Assembly (NCBI GenBank): GCA_016926295.1
Contig: JAFGOX010000002.1
Span: 1 to 34,034 of the forward strand
DNA: 34,034 bases
Source of the DNA: Candidatus Iainarchaeum sp.
GTDB lineage: Archaea; Iainarchaeota; Iainarchaeia; JAFGOX01
Direction: 5' to 3'
The position numbers and the translations under genes were made by a program. This document shows, piece by piece, positions 7,799-15,363 of this stretch. The notes under the pieces were generated by a model. It saw nothing but the letters and a program-made list of their open reading frames with translations. It searched no databases and was not told where the DNA came from. Every line of letters begins with the position of its first letter. The stretch's first letter is position 1.

Positions 7799-8563
7799 TT
7801 AAAATCCCATTAGGAAAATTAAAATTAAAAATATTCCAAATCCAATGCAGAATTTCCAGAAGCTTGCCTTTTTTGCGAATTCTATTAGCTTCTCAAGGGT
7901 TATATATCCGACAACTAATGCAATCAGCATTGCCAGGAATGCAAAAGGGTCTAATGCAAAACCCTCATCCAAACCAAAAATTATTTCTGCGGCCAGGACT
8001 GCCGGAATGCTCATTAAAAATGAAAGAACAAATGATTTTTCTGCTGAAAATCCCTGAAATAATAATGCTGCTACTGTTGTTCCGCTCCTGCTGATTCCGG
8101 GAAGAACCGAAAGCCCCTGTGCCAATCCTGTTATAATTGCATTTTGTGAATTTGTTTCTTTTTTGTGCGCAGATTCCTTTACTTTTTTCTGCAGGATTCC
8201 TGTAACAATTAATAAAATACCAATTAATAGCAAAACAAAACTAGCTTGTGCTACTGAAACAGTATGCTTTAGAAAAAGATAAAGTGGTGCGGCCGTAATC
8301 CCTGTAGATAGTGTTGCAATAATTAACCATTTTAATAATTTTTTGTCTTTTAATTGTAGTAATTCAATTATTGTTTTCCTAAAGTAAATAGTTGCTGCAA
8401 TTAAAGTTCCTACATGTAACCAAACTGCATACTTCAATGCCTCTGTTGCAGGTGTGTTGAACAAGGCCATGGAAAAAGCCATTACCTGTCCTTGTGAACT
8501 AATTGGCAGCCATTCTGCAATTCCCTGTAGAACGCCTAAAACAATTGCAACAATCCAATCCAT
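7799..8563 (-). CDS. uppP: undecaprenyl/polyprenyl-diphosphatase, UppP (BacA) family
   Basis: An integral membrane phosphatase that recycles the polyprenyl carrier lipid; in archaea it would serve N-glycan and surface polysaccharide synthesis. The 254 residues have about eight hydrophobic helices. Two family signatures are visible: QGIAEWLPISSQGQ at residues 13-26 (the ExxxE/SSSGH region) and LPGISRSGTTVAALLFQGFS near residue 150 (PGxSRSG with the catalytic Arg). The bacterial His of SSSGH is Gln here and the first Glu is Gln, so the active-site variant differs from the E. coli enzyme. GGAG lies about 11 bases before the ATG. It is adjacent to several exported proteins, but no direct link is shown. 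Confidence 0.92.
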   Translation of the reverse strand: MDWIVAIVLGVLQGIAEWLPISSQGQVMAFSMALFNTPATEALKYAVWLHVGTLIAATIYFRKTIIELLQLKDKKLLKWLIIATLSTGITAAPLYLFLKHTVSVAQASFVLLLIGILLIVTGILQKKVKESAHKKETNSQNAIITGLAQGLSVLPGISRSGTTVAALLFQGFSAEKSFVLSFLMSIPAVLAAEIIFGLDEGFALDPFAFLAMLIALVVGYITLEKLIEFAKKASFWKFCIGFGIFLILIFLMGF

Positions 8564-8647
8564 CTGCGTTACGTCTCCTTTACACTTTATTACAATTATA
8601 CTTATTTTAAGGTTTGCATTTTGAATGAGGATTTAGTGTATACTATT

Positions 8648-9643
8648 TCAGGATACTTTTGTGAGTTTCCAATTTTTAAAAGAATAGTAGCGAGTCATCC
8701 ACACACTGGTTTCTGCTGTGGGTGTACCTAACCATAAGGGGCCTTTTAGGGTTTTTGCATTCCAAGATGTGCTGGCATTTGCTACTTCCGGATTATTTGA
8801 TAATGTCTTGCCGTCGGGACTTACTTTAATAGTGCCTTCTTTTACTTCTATTTGGGCGCCATTTGGAAACATTAATATTAAACTAGAATATTTAGCATCC
8901 TGTTGTGCAGGATTAACTGGTAAGGATGCACTTTCAGAACTGCCAAAGTTACCGGTTGGGTCAACACCTTCCTCTGTGCCAAAGTTCGTGTCGCTGCAAA
9001 CCCCATTTGTAACATCAAGGTAAACATACGGGTCCTGGTCACTAGACGAGTCCTTTCTTATTGTTTTAAAAGTCAAGGCAACGTCAAAAGATTCTGCTTT
9101 CCATGGAGTATACTTTAGCTCATTAGGTGAATCCGATGTGTAATAACCATCTCTGTATTCATAGTTGAATTTGCCAGAGTAGGTACCCTCATAGATTGAT
9201 GTCAAAGCGTCAGAAGCAGGATTTACCTTCAATGAAACCCTTTTGCAATCCTGATTTCCTCCCAAATCCTTTACGCATACTTCAAAGTTTTTTGTTCCTT
9301 CTGCTGAAGGTGTGCCGCTTAGCAAGCCATGGGGGTCCATAACAAGGCCCATTGGTGGGAATCCAACGCCCGAACCAAGATAAAAAGTATAAGGCGGGCT
9401 GCCCCCCGAAGGATTCATTCCTTCGTCAAAAGAATAATGGTAAGGAACTCCAACAATTGCATCGTCAAGCTTAGGGGCAAGGGTGGTTATAATTTTGTTT
9501 GGATTAGTATAGGTGTTTTGGCTGCCATTTTGCTCTTGGCTACTATTTTGTGGTATGATACCACTTGCAAAAAGAACGCCAATTGCCACCACAGCTGTGA
9601 ACGAAACAAGTATTAAAATTTTCTGTGTGGAGTTCATTTTCAT
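8648..9643 (-). CDS. exported protein with putative Ig (He_PIG-like) domain
   Basis: A 331-residue protein with an N-terminal membrane anchor or signal segment (ILILVSFTAVVAIGVLFASG) and then a low-complexity Asn/Gln/Ser linker. The next domain (about residues 50-140) carries the He_PIG pattern: VGVPYHYSF, GGSPPYTFYLGSG, then PPMGLVMDPHGLLSGTPSAE and KNFEVCVKDLGGN. This is the extracellular Ig-like fold found in cadherin-like repeats. The rest (about 150-331) is an unrecognised beta-rich domain ending in NWKLTKVS. ATG 9643 was chosen over 9658 and 9637 because a TATA box is centred exactly 26 bases upstream and no ribosome binding site is present, so it is probably leaderless. Likely at the cell surface; ligand unknown. 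Confidence 0.75.
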   Translation of the reverse strand: MKMNSTQKILILVSFTAVVAIGVLFASGIIPQNSSQEQNGSQNTYTNPNKIITTLAPKLDDAIVGVPYHYSFDEGMNPSGGSPPYTFYLGSGVGFPPMGLVMDPHGLLSGTPSAEGTKNFEVCVKDLGGNQDCKRVSLKVNPASDALTSIYEGTYSGKFNYEYRDGYYTSDSPNELKYTPWKAESFDVALTFKTIRKDSSSDQDPYVYLDVTNGVCSDTNFGTEEGVDPTGNFGSSESASLPVNPAQQDAKYSSLILMFPNGAQIEVKEGTIKVSPDGKTLSNNPEVANASTSWNAKTLKGPLWLGTPTAETSVWMTRYYSFKNWKLTKVS

Positions 9644-9662
9644 GCTATTATTATGCATTATT

Positions 9663-9675
9663 CCAATATAAATGG
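9663..9675 (-). promoter_or_regulatory. TATA box of the leaderless Ig-like protein gene
   Basis: On the minus strand CCATTTATATTGG is centred at 9669, 26 bases from the ATG at 9643. This supports a leaderless transcript and helps choose among three closely spaced ATG codons. Confidence 0.55.
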
Positions 9676-9745
9676 CTTTGCATTCCCATGTAACAAGCAA
9701 TGCTGTTTAAGATATTCAAACCCGCTAAATATCAATATTGTTAAG

Positions 9746-10309
9746 CTAATAATATTTTTCTATGCCGCCAAATCCTATTTTTTTGTTTTCTCTAGTTTTG
9801 TTGGTAAAGTTGTTTAGCCGTTTTCTGAACTCCTCAGGACGCTCTCGCGCACTATCAATATAAGCGATACGAATTCTCTTGTATGTATCAGAAAAAGCAG
9901 AGAAATTTTTCCATACTGTGTTATCTTTTTTTAGGGCATCAAGAATATCCTTTGGAAAAACAAACTTTTCTGAGGCAATTTGCCTTGCCGTTTCCAATAT
10001 TGAAGGATGAATCATGTTTTGCTCTAAAGTCCATTTTATCCTTTCTTTGTTTAGTTGAGAATAACTGCTTTTCGGATTTCGCGGAGAAAAACGCTGGATG
10101 CTATGATCTTCGTCAAAAGATTTAACTGTACTATCAATCCACCCAAAACATAAGGCTTCTTCCACTGCATCGTTGTATATAATTCGTTTTTTACCTGACG
10201 ATTTTTTTGGATAAATCAGCCAGATATCGCGTTCTTTATCAAAATTTTTCTCCAACCACTTACGCCATTCTTTCCTGTTTGTTACGTAAAGTGTTTTAAT
10301 GCGGCTCAT
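9746..10309 (-). CDS. YdeI/OmpD-associated family protein
   Basis: A 187-residue cytoplasmic protein of the YdeI/OmpD-associated family, often labelled bacteriocin-protection protein although the activity is not established. Characteristic segments are REWRKWLEKNFDKERDIWLI near the N-terminus, then IIYNDAVEEALCFGWIDSTV and the sequence from DEDHSIQRFSPRNPKSSYSQ, matching the family pattern YxEAVEEALCFGWIDS and QRFTPRxxxSxWS. The C-terminal part (AYIDSARERPEEFRKRL and FTNKTRENKKIGFGGIEKYY) is the usual tail. GGTAAT precedes the ATG. It lies next to tRNA-Met. The family is common in bacteria, so acquisition by transfer is possible but not shown. Confidence 0.88.
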   Translation of the reverse strand: MSRIKTLYVTNRKEWRKWLEKNFDKERDIWLIYPKKSSGKKRIIYNDAVEEALCFGWIDSTVKSFDEDHSIQRFSPRNPKSSYSQLNKERIKWTLEQNMIHPSILETARQIASEKFVFPKDILDALKKDNTVWKNFSAFSDTYKRIRIAYIDSARERPEEFRKRLNNFTNKTRENKKIGFGGIEKYY

Positions 10310-10323
10310 ATTATTACCTTACA

Positions 10324-10460
10324 TGCCGAGGGGGGGACTTGAACCCCCGACCTCTAGATATCTCAGAGACGCTATAATAAATTTCATCTGACTTTCGTCA
10401 TCATAACTCATAGGTCAACACTTATGAGTCTAGCGCTCTAACCAGCTGAGCTACCTCGGC
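10324..10460 (-). tRNA. tRNA-Met (CAT), elongator, with a 63-nt intron
   Basis: Acceptor stem GCCGAGG/CCTCGGC, discriminator A, D arm GCTC/GAGC, anticodon stem CTAGA/TCTAG, loop C-T-CAT-A-A, T arm GGGGG/CCCCC with TTCAAGT. The anticodon CAT is at 10424-10426. The 5' sequence resembles archaeal elongator tRNA-Met rather than the initiator. The intron follows the nucleotide 3' of the anticodon, the canonical 37/38 position. CCA is not encoded. Confidence 0.93.
10360..10422 (-). other. archaeal tRNA intron with bulge-helix-bulge splice site
   Basis: A 63-base intron. The exon bases CTCA (10425-10428) pair with intron TGAG (10362-10365) as the 4-bp central helix. The flanking three-base bulges are TA/A and AT/A, giving cuts at 10423/10422 and 10360/10359. 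The inner helix beyond the first pair is weak. The intron contains a TGAC-GAAA-GTCA hairpin with a GNRA-type loop (10389-10400). Confidence 0.8.
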
Positions 10461-10506
10461 TTAATAAGTAATTAAATTTTAGCAAAATAATATAAAAGGA
10501 GTAGGG

Positions 10507-11205
10507 TCAAACTACAGTTTTCAATATTGGGATATTTCCCTTTGTTTCTTTAGTTTTGAACTCTTGTGTTTTCGCTTCTTCTCCAACCCATATTACCTTG
10601 TCTGCAAGATTCATGAAGACTCCGGATTCCAAAACACCCGGAATTTTCTTGCATGTATATTCAACATCATCCAAGTCATATTCTTTTCCAAGCTCTACAT
10701 CAATTATCATATTCGCGCCCTCGGTAACAAATGGTTTGTCTCTTTCCATTCTTATGTGCGCCGGCCCGAAAACAGACAGGGCTTTCAAAGTGTTGGTCAC
10801 TCCAAATGCGCTTACTTCAAATGGGACAATCCTTTTGCTTTCATTCATTTTTTTTTCTGCAATTACATAGACTTTTTTTGCGCAGAGCGCCAGCATTTTG
10901 TCCCTTATCAATGAGTGGGTGTTTCTTTTGATGTAATTAAGGTTGTGGTCAACTTCCTCTGCAAATTCAACTACCATGTCAAGGTCCTTGTCATTCAGTT
11001 TTGTTAACGGGACATTGTGCTGAGTTGCTATTGACGCGGCCCATAATGATGCCGGGACAACTTTTATTTTTAGTTTTTCCCTTAGGATTCTTTGCCTTAT
11101 AAGTTTCAATATTTCTTCTATTTTTTCGCTTGTTCCCAAGCCGATAGTGTAACCATTTTTTATGGAATCAACAACTTCTTTTGCTGCTTTCTGAAAACCG
11201 TCCAT
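10507..11205 (-). CDS. rpiA: ribose-5-phosphate isomerase A family, with altered active site
   Basis: A 232-residue protein with the RpiA fold pattern: YTIGLGTSEKIEEIL at residues 19-33, an EEVDHNLNYIK segment at 83-93, FGPAHIRMERDKPFVTEGAN, then IIDVELGKEYDLDD, and GVFMNLADKVIWVGEEA at the C-terminus. True RpiA interconverts ribose 5-phosphate and ribulose 5-phosphate. Here the usual DGADExD is EFAEEVD, so the positions of E. coli Asp81 and Asp84 are Glu80 and Glu83. Lys94 is kept as Lys93, the GGGGALLREK loop is RNTHSLIRDK (Glu103 to Asp102), and the phosphate loop GTGST is GTSEK. It may be a slow or repurposed isomerase. Its ATG shares one base with the stop of the preceding Lys-rich gene, so translation is coupled. 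Confidence 0.8.
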   Translation of the reverse strand: MDGFQKAAKEVVDSIKNGYTIGLGTSEKIEEILKLIRQRILREKLKIKVVPASLWAASIATQHNVPLTKLNDKDLDMVVEFAEEVDHNLNYIKRNTHSLIRDKMLALCAKKVYVIAEKKMNESKRIVPFEVSAFGVTNTLKALSVFGPAHIRMERDKPFVTEGANMIIDVELGKEYDLDDVEYTCKKIPGVLESGVFMNLADKVIWVGEEAKTQEFKTKETKGNIPILKTVV

Positions 11206-11645
11206 TAATCATCACGAATTTTTGCTTTCAAGAATTTTCCATAAGCTTCGTCAGCCCTTTCTTGGGCCTGATAGCCTGCTTCTTTCATATGTTCCATTCT
11301 TTTAGCGTCCCCATTTTGCCTTGCTTCCATTTCCTGTTCAAAATAACTGTAAACTTCTTCCAGGGCGCTTTTGTACTGCCTATAGTATTTCTCTGCGATA
11401 ACATTTTTTACTTCTTTTCTCTTTTCTGTTTTGATTACTGCCGCCTGCGAAACTATTGGAAATTTTTTTGGTAATTTTATTTTTTTCTTTGTTATCTTCT
11501 TCGCTGCCTTTTTTGGTTTTTTCAGTGTTTTTCTTTTTGGTTTTGCAGTCTTCTTTGTAACTTTTTTCTTGGGCTTTGCTTTTACTGCTTTCTTAGCCGG
11601 TTTTCTTGATGTTTTTCTACCTGCTTTTTTAGATTTAACTACCAT
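11205..11645 (-). CDS. protein with Lys-rich histone-H1-like N-terminal tail
   Basis: A 146-residue basic protein. Residues 1-60 are almost only Lys, Ala, Pro, Thr and Arg in KKxxKK and PKKK repeats, like histone H1 tails or the Lys-rich tails of some bacterial nucleoid proteins. The second half (about 75-146) is a charged helical domain with AEKYYRQYKSALEEVYSYFE and EHMKEAGYQAQERADEAYGK. No family is recognised for that domain. The tail would bind nucleic acid; this is inferred from composition only. It lies between argF and rpiA on the same strand, ten bases after argF would start translation downstream, and overlaps rpiA by one base. Confidence 0.75.
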   Translation of the reverse strand: MVVKSKKAGRKTSRKPAKKAVKAKPKKKVTKKTAKPKRKTLKKPKKAAKKITKKKIKLPKKFPIVSQAAVIKTEKRKEVKNVIAEKYYRQYKSALEEVYSYFEQEMEARQNGDAKRMEHMKEAGYQAQERADEAYGKFLKAKIRDD

Positions 11646-11654
11646 CCAATCAAC

Positions 11655-12581
11655 CTATAGCATAAGACTTAATATGGCTTTCTGTACATGCAGCCGGTTT
11701 TCAGCTTGGTCGAATATTATTGAATTCGGGCCGTCAATAACATCTGTAGTTACTTCCTCGCCCCTGTGTGCGGGAAGGCAGTGCATGAAAAGATAATCTT
11801 TCTTTGCGTGTTTTACCAGCTCTTTGTTTACTTGATAGGGTTCCAGAGCTTTTTTCTTTGCAGGAGAGAGTGTTGATCCCATGCTTGCCCACGTGTCTGT
11901 ATAAACTACATCTGCATCGCTGGCTGCTTCTTTTGGGTCTGTTGTGATTTCGGTTGCGGCAAGGCTTAATTTGTCTGCCTCTATTATAACGCCTTTGTTC
12001 GGCCTATAAAGATTTGGCACAGCTATCCACATGTCAACATCAAGCTTTCCGCAGGCATACATCAGGGAATGGCAGACATTGGTTGCATCTCCTACCCACG
12101 CGAGTTTCAGGCCCTTGAACTTTTTCTTTTTCTCCCATATTGTAAACATGTCTGAAAGTGCCTGAACCGGATGGTTGAAATCGCTCAATCCGTTTATTAC
12201 CGGAACTTCGGAATTTATCACAAAATCCAAAATAGTGCTGTGGTCATTGACTCTTGCCATTATGCCATCAACATATTTTGACAGAACCCTTGCCGTGTCT
12301 GCAATGGTTTCGCCCCTTCCTGACTGGGTTGTTGTAGCGTCAATATACTGCGCATGACCCCCGAGCTGTGTCATTGCCGCTTCGAATGAGACTCGTGTTC
12401 TTGTGCTTGGTTTTTCAAATATCATCGCCAGGGTTTTGTTTTCCAGTATTTTTGTTTTCTTCCCTGATTCGTAATCCTTTTTTAGTGCTGCTGCTTTTTT
12501 AAAAATTTTGTTAAAATCCTCTGTGCTTAAATCATAAAGTGATACAATGTGACTGACACTTAATCTATCATTCATATTCAT
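11655..12581 (-). CDS. argF: ornithine carbamoyltransferase
   Basis: Interconverts ornithine plus carbamoyl phosphate and citrulline plus phosphate. At 308 residues it has the usual length. The carbamoyl phosphate-binding STRTR occurs in FEKPSTRTRVSFEAAMTQLGG (about residues 56-75), followed by GRGETIADTARVLSKYVD, and then the ornithine-site region VINGLSDFNHPVQALSDM and the catalytic HCLPAHRGEEV near residue 270. This separates it from aspartate carbamoyltransferase. It overlaps the arcC stop by four bases (ATGA), so the two are translationally coupled. Pairing with carbamate kinase suggests the catabolic direction, making ATP from citrulline as in the arginine deiminase pathway. No arginine deiminase gene is in the window, so this is an inference. 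Confidence 0.95.
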   Translation of the reverse strand: MNMNDRLSVSHIVSLYDLSTEDFNKIFKKAAALKKDYESGKKTKILENKTLAMIFEKPSTRTRVSFEAAMTQLGGHAQYIDATTTQSGRGETIADTARVLSKYVDGIMARVNDHSTILDFVINSEVPVINGLSDFNHPVQALSDMFTIWEKKKKFKGLKLAWVGDATNVCHSLMYACGKLDVDMWIAVPNLYRPNKGVIIEADKLSLAATEITTDPKEAASDADVVYTDTWASMGSTLSPAKKKALEPYQVNKELVKHAKKDYLFMHCLPAHRGEEVTTDVIDGPNSIIFDQAENRLHVQKAILSLML

Positions 12582-13477
12582 CCCTTCACTATTGTTGTTC
12601 CTGCTTTTCCTTCCATTGCCATTTCCGCATCTTTCAGGTTTGCTATCATTACTTTTTTCCCTCCATTTTCAAGGAACCTTATGGCAGACAATATCTTAGG
12701 TCCCATACTTCCGTCAGGGAACTGGCCTTGCTTTAGATAATATTTTGCTTCTTTTAAAGTTATCTTTCTGAGTCCTTTCTGGCTCTTTTTCCTGTAGTTT
12801 ATGCACACCTGGCTAATATCAGTTAATATTAGCAGAATGTCGGCTTTTACAAGTGCGGCAATTCTTTCGGCAGTCAGGTCTTTGTCAATTACGGCCTCGA
12901 CGCCAACCAGTTCCTTTCCCCTTTTTATTACCGGGATTCCCCCGCCACCGCCGCATATGACAATTTCATTTGACTTCATTAACTGAGTTATTACTTTGTC
13001 CTCAATTATTTCTTTTGGGTCTGGCGATGGAACGACGCGCCTCCAGCCCTTACCTTTTTGCTCAACCATTTTCCATTCTTTTCTTTTGCTTTTGTAAAAA
13101 GGTCCTACAGGCTTTGTAGGATTCTTGAATGCTCTGTCTTTTGCGTCTACTCTCACCCTTGTAATCAGTGTTACTGGCTCTTGCTTTATTTTTTTTGTTA
13201 TTGCCTGTTGAATAAGATAACCGATTAGCCCCTGACTTTCAGCCCCGCAAACATCCAGCGGCATTGAAGGAACTTTTTTCTTTGCGCATTCATTTTGCAG
13301 TAAGATGTCCCCAACCTGCGGGCCATTGCCGTGCGTGATAATTAGCTTGTGCCCTTTTTTGATAAGTTTGGAAATAGAGTTGCAGGCAATTTCAAGATTT
13401 TTTCCCTGCTCTTTAGCTGTTCCCTTTTGATTGGATTTAATTAGCGCGTTGCCACCTAATGCAACAACTATTTTCAT
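12578..13477 (-). CDS. arcC: carbamate kinase
   Basis: Transfers phosphate from carbamoyl phosphate to ADP, making ATP, ammonia and CO2. The 299 residues match the family. Visible are MKIVVALGGNALI at the start, LIITHGNGPQVGDILLQNE around residue 50, SMPLDVCGAESQGLIGYLIQ, then EIVICGGGGGIPVI (nucleotide/phosphate loop) and EAVIDKDLTAERIAALVKAD. I chose ATG 13477 because GTGAT sits just before it; the longer frame to 13609 is an out-of-frame reading of the Lys-rich gene and gives only an Arg/Lys-rich leader. With argF it would form an ATP-yielding module. Confidence 0.95.
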   Translation of the reverse strand: MKIVVALGGNALIKSNQKGTAKEQGKNLEIACNSISKLIKKGHKLIITHGNGPQVGDILLQNECAKKKVPSMPLDVCGAESQGLIGYLIQQAITKKIKQEPVTLITRVRVDAKDRAFKNPTKPVGPFYKSKRKEWKMVEQKGKGWRRVVPSPDPKEIIEDKVITQLMKSNEIVICGGGGGIPVIKRGKELVGVEAVIDKDLTAERIAALVKADILLILTDISQVCINYRKKSQKGLRKITLKEAKYYLKQGQFPDGSMGPKILSAIRFLENGGKKVMIANLKDAEMAMEGKAGTTIVKG

Positions 13478-13481
13478 GCTA

Positions 13482-14111
13482 TCACTTCTTTTTCTTTTTA
13501 GAAGTGGTTTTTTTCTTAGTTGTTTTCTTAGCTTTTGCAGGTTTTTTCTTGGCAACTTTCTTGGTAATTTTCTTTTTTGCAGCCGTTTCTGCCTTTTTTG
13601 CTGCGACAATTTTTTCTTTTTCTTTTGCTAATACTTCCTTCTCTTCTTTCTTTTTCTCTTTTTCCCTCTTTTTCTTCTCTTTTTCCCTTTCCTGCTCCAG
13701 GAAGTACATATTCTTGTATACTATGCTGTCTATACTGTATTTTCTAGCAAAGTTTTCTCCATTTTCCTTGCCAAGGTATCTCTTAAATCGGTCTTCAACG
13801 TCTTTCTTTGAATTAGTGAATCTCCAGTCGTATTTTCGTCTGATTGCAGTTGGAACGAAATCCTCATTATACTCTAATGTTTTGCCAGTGTATGCTTTTT
13901 CTAAGAGAATGGCCTCGAATCTCTTTTCATTCTCTATTTTTCTTTCTACCCTATTTTTCAAATCCCTAAGCACGGCTATTCCTACTTTATTCTTATCTTT
14001 TCTTGCCTGCGCCAAGGCGTTTTTAACTAAAAGAAGTTCTTCTTCGAGTGCAGAAACCCGCTTTTTGTATTTTGCGTCTTGGCTTTCTTCACTTTCTTGT
14101 CTTGCGCTCAT
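13482..14111 (-). CDS. coiled-coil protein with Lys-rich C-terminal tail
   Basis: A 209-residue very basic protein. Residues 15-70 form a charged coiled coil (KKRVSALEEELLLVKNALAQ). The middle has a segment ending in DDVEDRFKRYL-like KKDVEDRFKRYLGKENGENF. Residues 140-209 are a Lys/Ala/Glu-rich tail with repeated EKKK, then KKKPAKAKKTTKKKTTSKKKKK-type low-complexity sequence. No family recognised. The tail composition resembles the N-terminal tail of the protein at 11205-11645, and the two flank arcC-argF in one transcription unit. It has a TATA box (14146-14155) and a GGGATT ribosome binding site, so it is the first gene of the operon. A nucleic-acid-binding role is only inferred. Confidence 0.75.
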   Translation of the reverse strand: MSARQESEESQDAKYKKRVSALEEELLLVKNALAQARKDKNKVGIAVLRDLKNRVERKIENEKRFEAILLEKAYTGKTLEYNEDFVPTAIRRKYDWRFTNSKKDVEDRFKRYLGKENGENFARKYSIDSIVYKNMYFLEQEREKEKKKREKEKKKEEKEVLAKEKEKIVAAKKAETAAKKKITKKVAKKKPAKAKKTTKKKTTSKKKKK

Positions 14112-14145
14112 TAGAATCCCAAAATCAGATTGTTAATTGTTTTCC

Positions 14146-14155
14146 TTATATAAAA
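14146..14155 (-). promoter_or_regulatory. TATA box of the arcC-argF-rpiA operon
   Basis: Minus-strand TTTTTATATAA is centred about 40 bases before the ATG at 14111. It would give a leader of roughly 13-15 bases that includes the GGGATT ribosome binding site at 14115-14120. No other strong promoter is seen between the following four coupled genes. Confidence 0.5.
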
Positions 14156-14201
14156 ATCTTATGGCTGTTTTGTTGTCGTTACTAATATAAGCATGAAAGT
14201 C

Positions 14202-15338
14202 TTAATAAACTGAAGGGATTGCCCCCCCTGCAAATGGGTCTTTCAGTCCGTGGCCGGTAATTATGCATACTACTTGGCCTGATAAGCCTAGTTTTTCAGC
14301 CCCCGCATAGGCTACAGCACCAGCTGGTTCTGCCCATACACCCTGTTTTCCCAGTTCTTTTCTGGCCTGCAGTATTTCTCCGTCAGTCACGGTTTCGGCA
14401 AGGCCCTTTGTCTGCTTAAGTGCATACAGCACCTCAGCTCCGAAATTAGGCTTGCCGCAGGCTATGGCCCCCGCAATTGTATCCGGGTTTTTCCTTGTTT
14501 TCGGCAAAGGATCATTATTTTTCCAGGAACTAACTACTGTATCGCAGCCGCTTGCCTGGATTGCAACCAGTTTTGGGAATTTATCTATTAAACCTACCAT
14601 TTTTGCCTCTTTCAAGCCTTGGTGGATGCCCCAGAAGTGGTTTCCCATGCCTACCGGTATTACAATATAATCAGGAATTTGCCAGTTAAGCTGGTCTATT
14701 ATCTCCAGTCCTGTGCTTTTTTCCCCTTCGCCCCTGTACCCGTAATCTCCTGATATGTATGCGCCAGTATCCTCTGACAGCTCATAAACCGAGTTTAAGG
14801 CATTAGTGTAAGTTCCTCTCATATTCACAACTCTTGCACCGTATGATTTTATTTGCTGGACTTTTACTGGTGGCGCACCCGAAGGCACGTAAACAGTAAC
14901 GCGTATCCCTGCCCTTGTTCCATATGCGGCAATGCTTGCGCCCATGTTTCCTGTTGACGGGCAGTAAATATTATGCACTTTATTCTCTACTGCCTTTGTT
15001 ATCTCAACTGCCGAGCCCCTGTCCTTGAATGACCCTGTAGGATTCAAACCTTCGTTTTTCAGGAGCCGCCCCTTGTGAAATTTGTCATTTATTAAGGGGG
15101 TTCCGCCCTCACCAAGGGTTATCATATTTTTGAGGTTTTTAATCGGGTAGAACATCCAGTATTTCCAGTGAGAAACAGGCGCTTTTGTGAAAGTTGGCTT
15201 GTTAATCAGATTTTTGATTTCTTTGAAATCATAATTTATATCAATTGACCCGCCACATTTTTCGCATCGGAATACGACTTTCTCGGGTTTGTATTTTTTC
15301 CCGCACATGAAACAGACTTGATTCTTTATCTTGACCAT
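14202..15338 (-). CDS. thrC: threonine synthase
   Basis: A PLP enzyme converting O-phosphohomoserine to threonine. The 378 residues begin with a zinc-ribbon (CFMCGKKY and FRCEKCGG), as in many archaeal ThrC proteins, then LGEGGTPLI and the PLP-lysine motif GLNPTGSFKDRGSAVE at about 95-110. Next come CPSTGNMGASIAAYGTRAG and VYVPSGAPPVKVQQIKSYGA, and VIPVGMGNHFWGI for the phosphate-binding glycine loop. The C-terminus GQVVCIITGHGLKD is typical of the family. It follows the dCMP deaminase gene by 25 bases on the same strand. Cysteate synthase and other PLP fold-type II enzymes are alternatives, but the zinc ribbon plus these motifs fit threonine synthase best. Confidence 0.92.
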   Translation of the reverse strand: MVKIKNQVCFMCGKKYKPEKVVFRCEKCGGSIDINYDFKEIKNLINKPTFTKAPVSHWKYWMFYPIKNLKNMITLGEGGTPLINDKFHKGRLLKNEGLNPTGSFKDRGSAVEITKAVENKVHNIYCPSTGNMGASIAAYGTRAGIRVTVYVPSGAPPVKVQQIKSYGARVVNMRGTYTNALNSVYELSEDTGAYISGDYGYRGEGEKSTGLEIIDQLNWQIPDYIVIPVGMGNHFWGIHQGLKEAKMVGLIDKFPKLVAIQASGCDTVVSSWKNNDPLPKTRKNPDTIAGAIACGKPNFGAEVLYALKQTKGLAETVTDGEILQARKELGKQGVWAEPAGAVAYAGAEKLGLSGQVVCIITGHGLKDPFAGGAIPSVY

Positions 15339-15363
15339 TGGATGAATAAGCCTTAGGTTGTAT

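Noticed and set aside
9329-9616. Plus-strand ORFs opposite the Ig-like gene and opposite other long genes
   Set aside because: They lie inside well-supported minus-strand genes, lack ribosome binding sites or TATA boxes at the right distance, and have no family pattern.
12578-13609. Longer 343-residue reading of the carbamate kinase gene with an Arg/Lys-rich N-terminus
   Set aside because: The extra 44 residues are an out-of-frame reading of the Lys-rich gene at 13482-14111; the GTGAT site and family alignment place the start at 13477.
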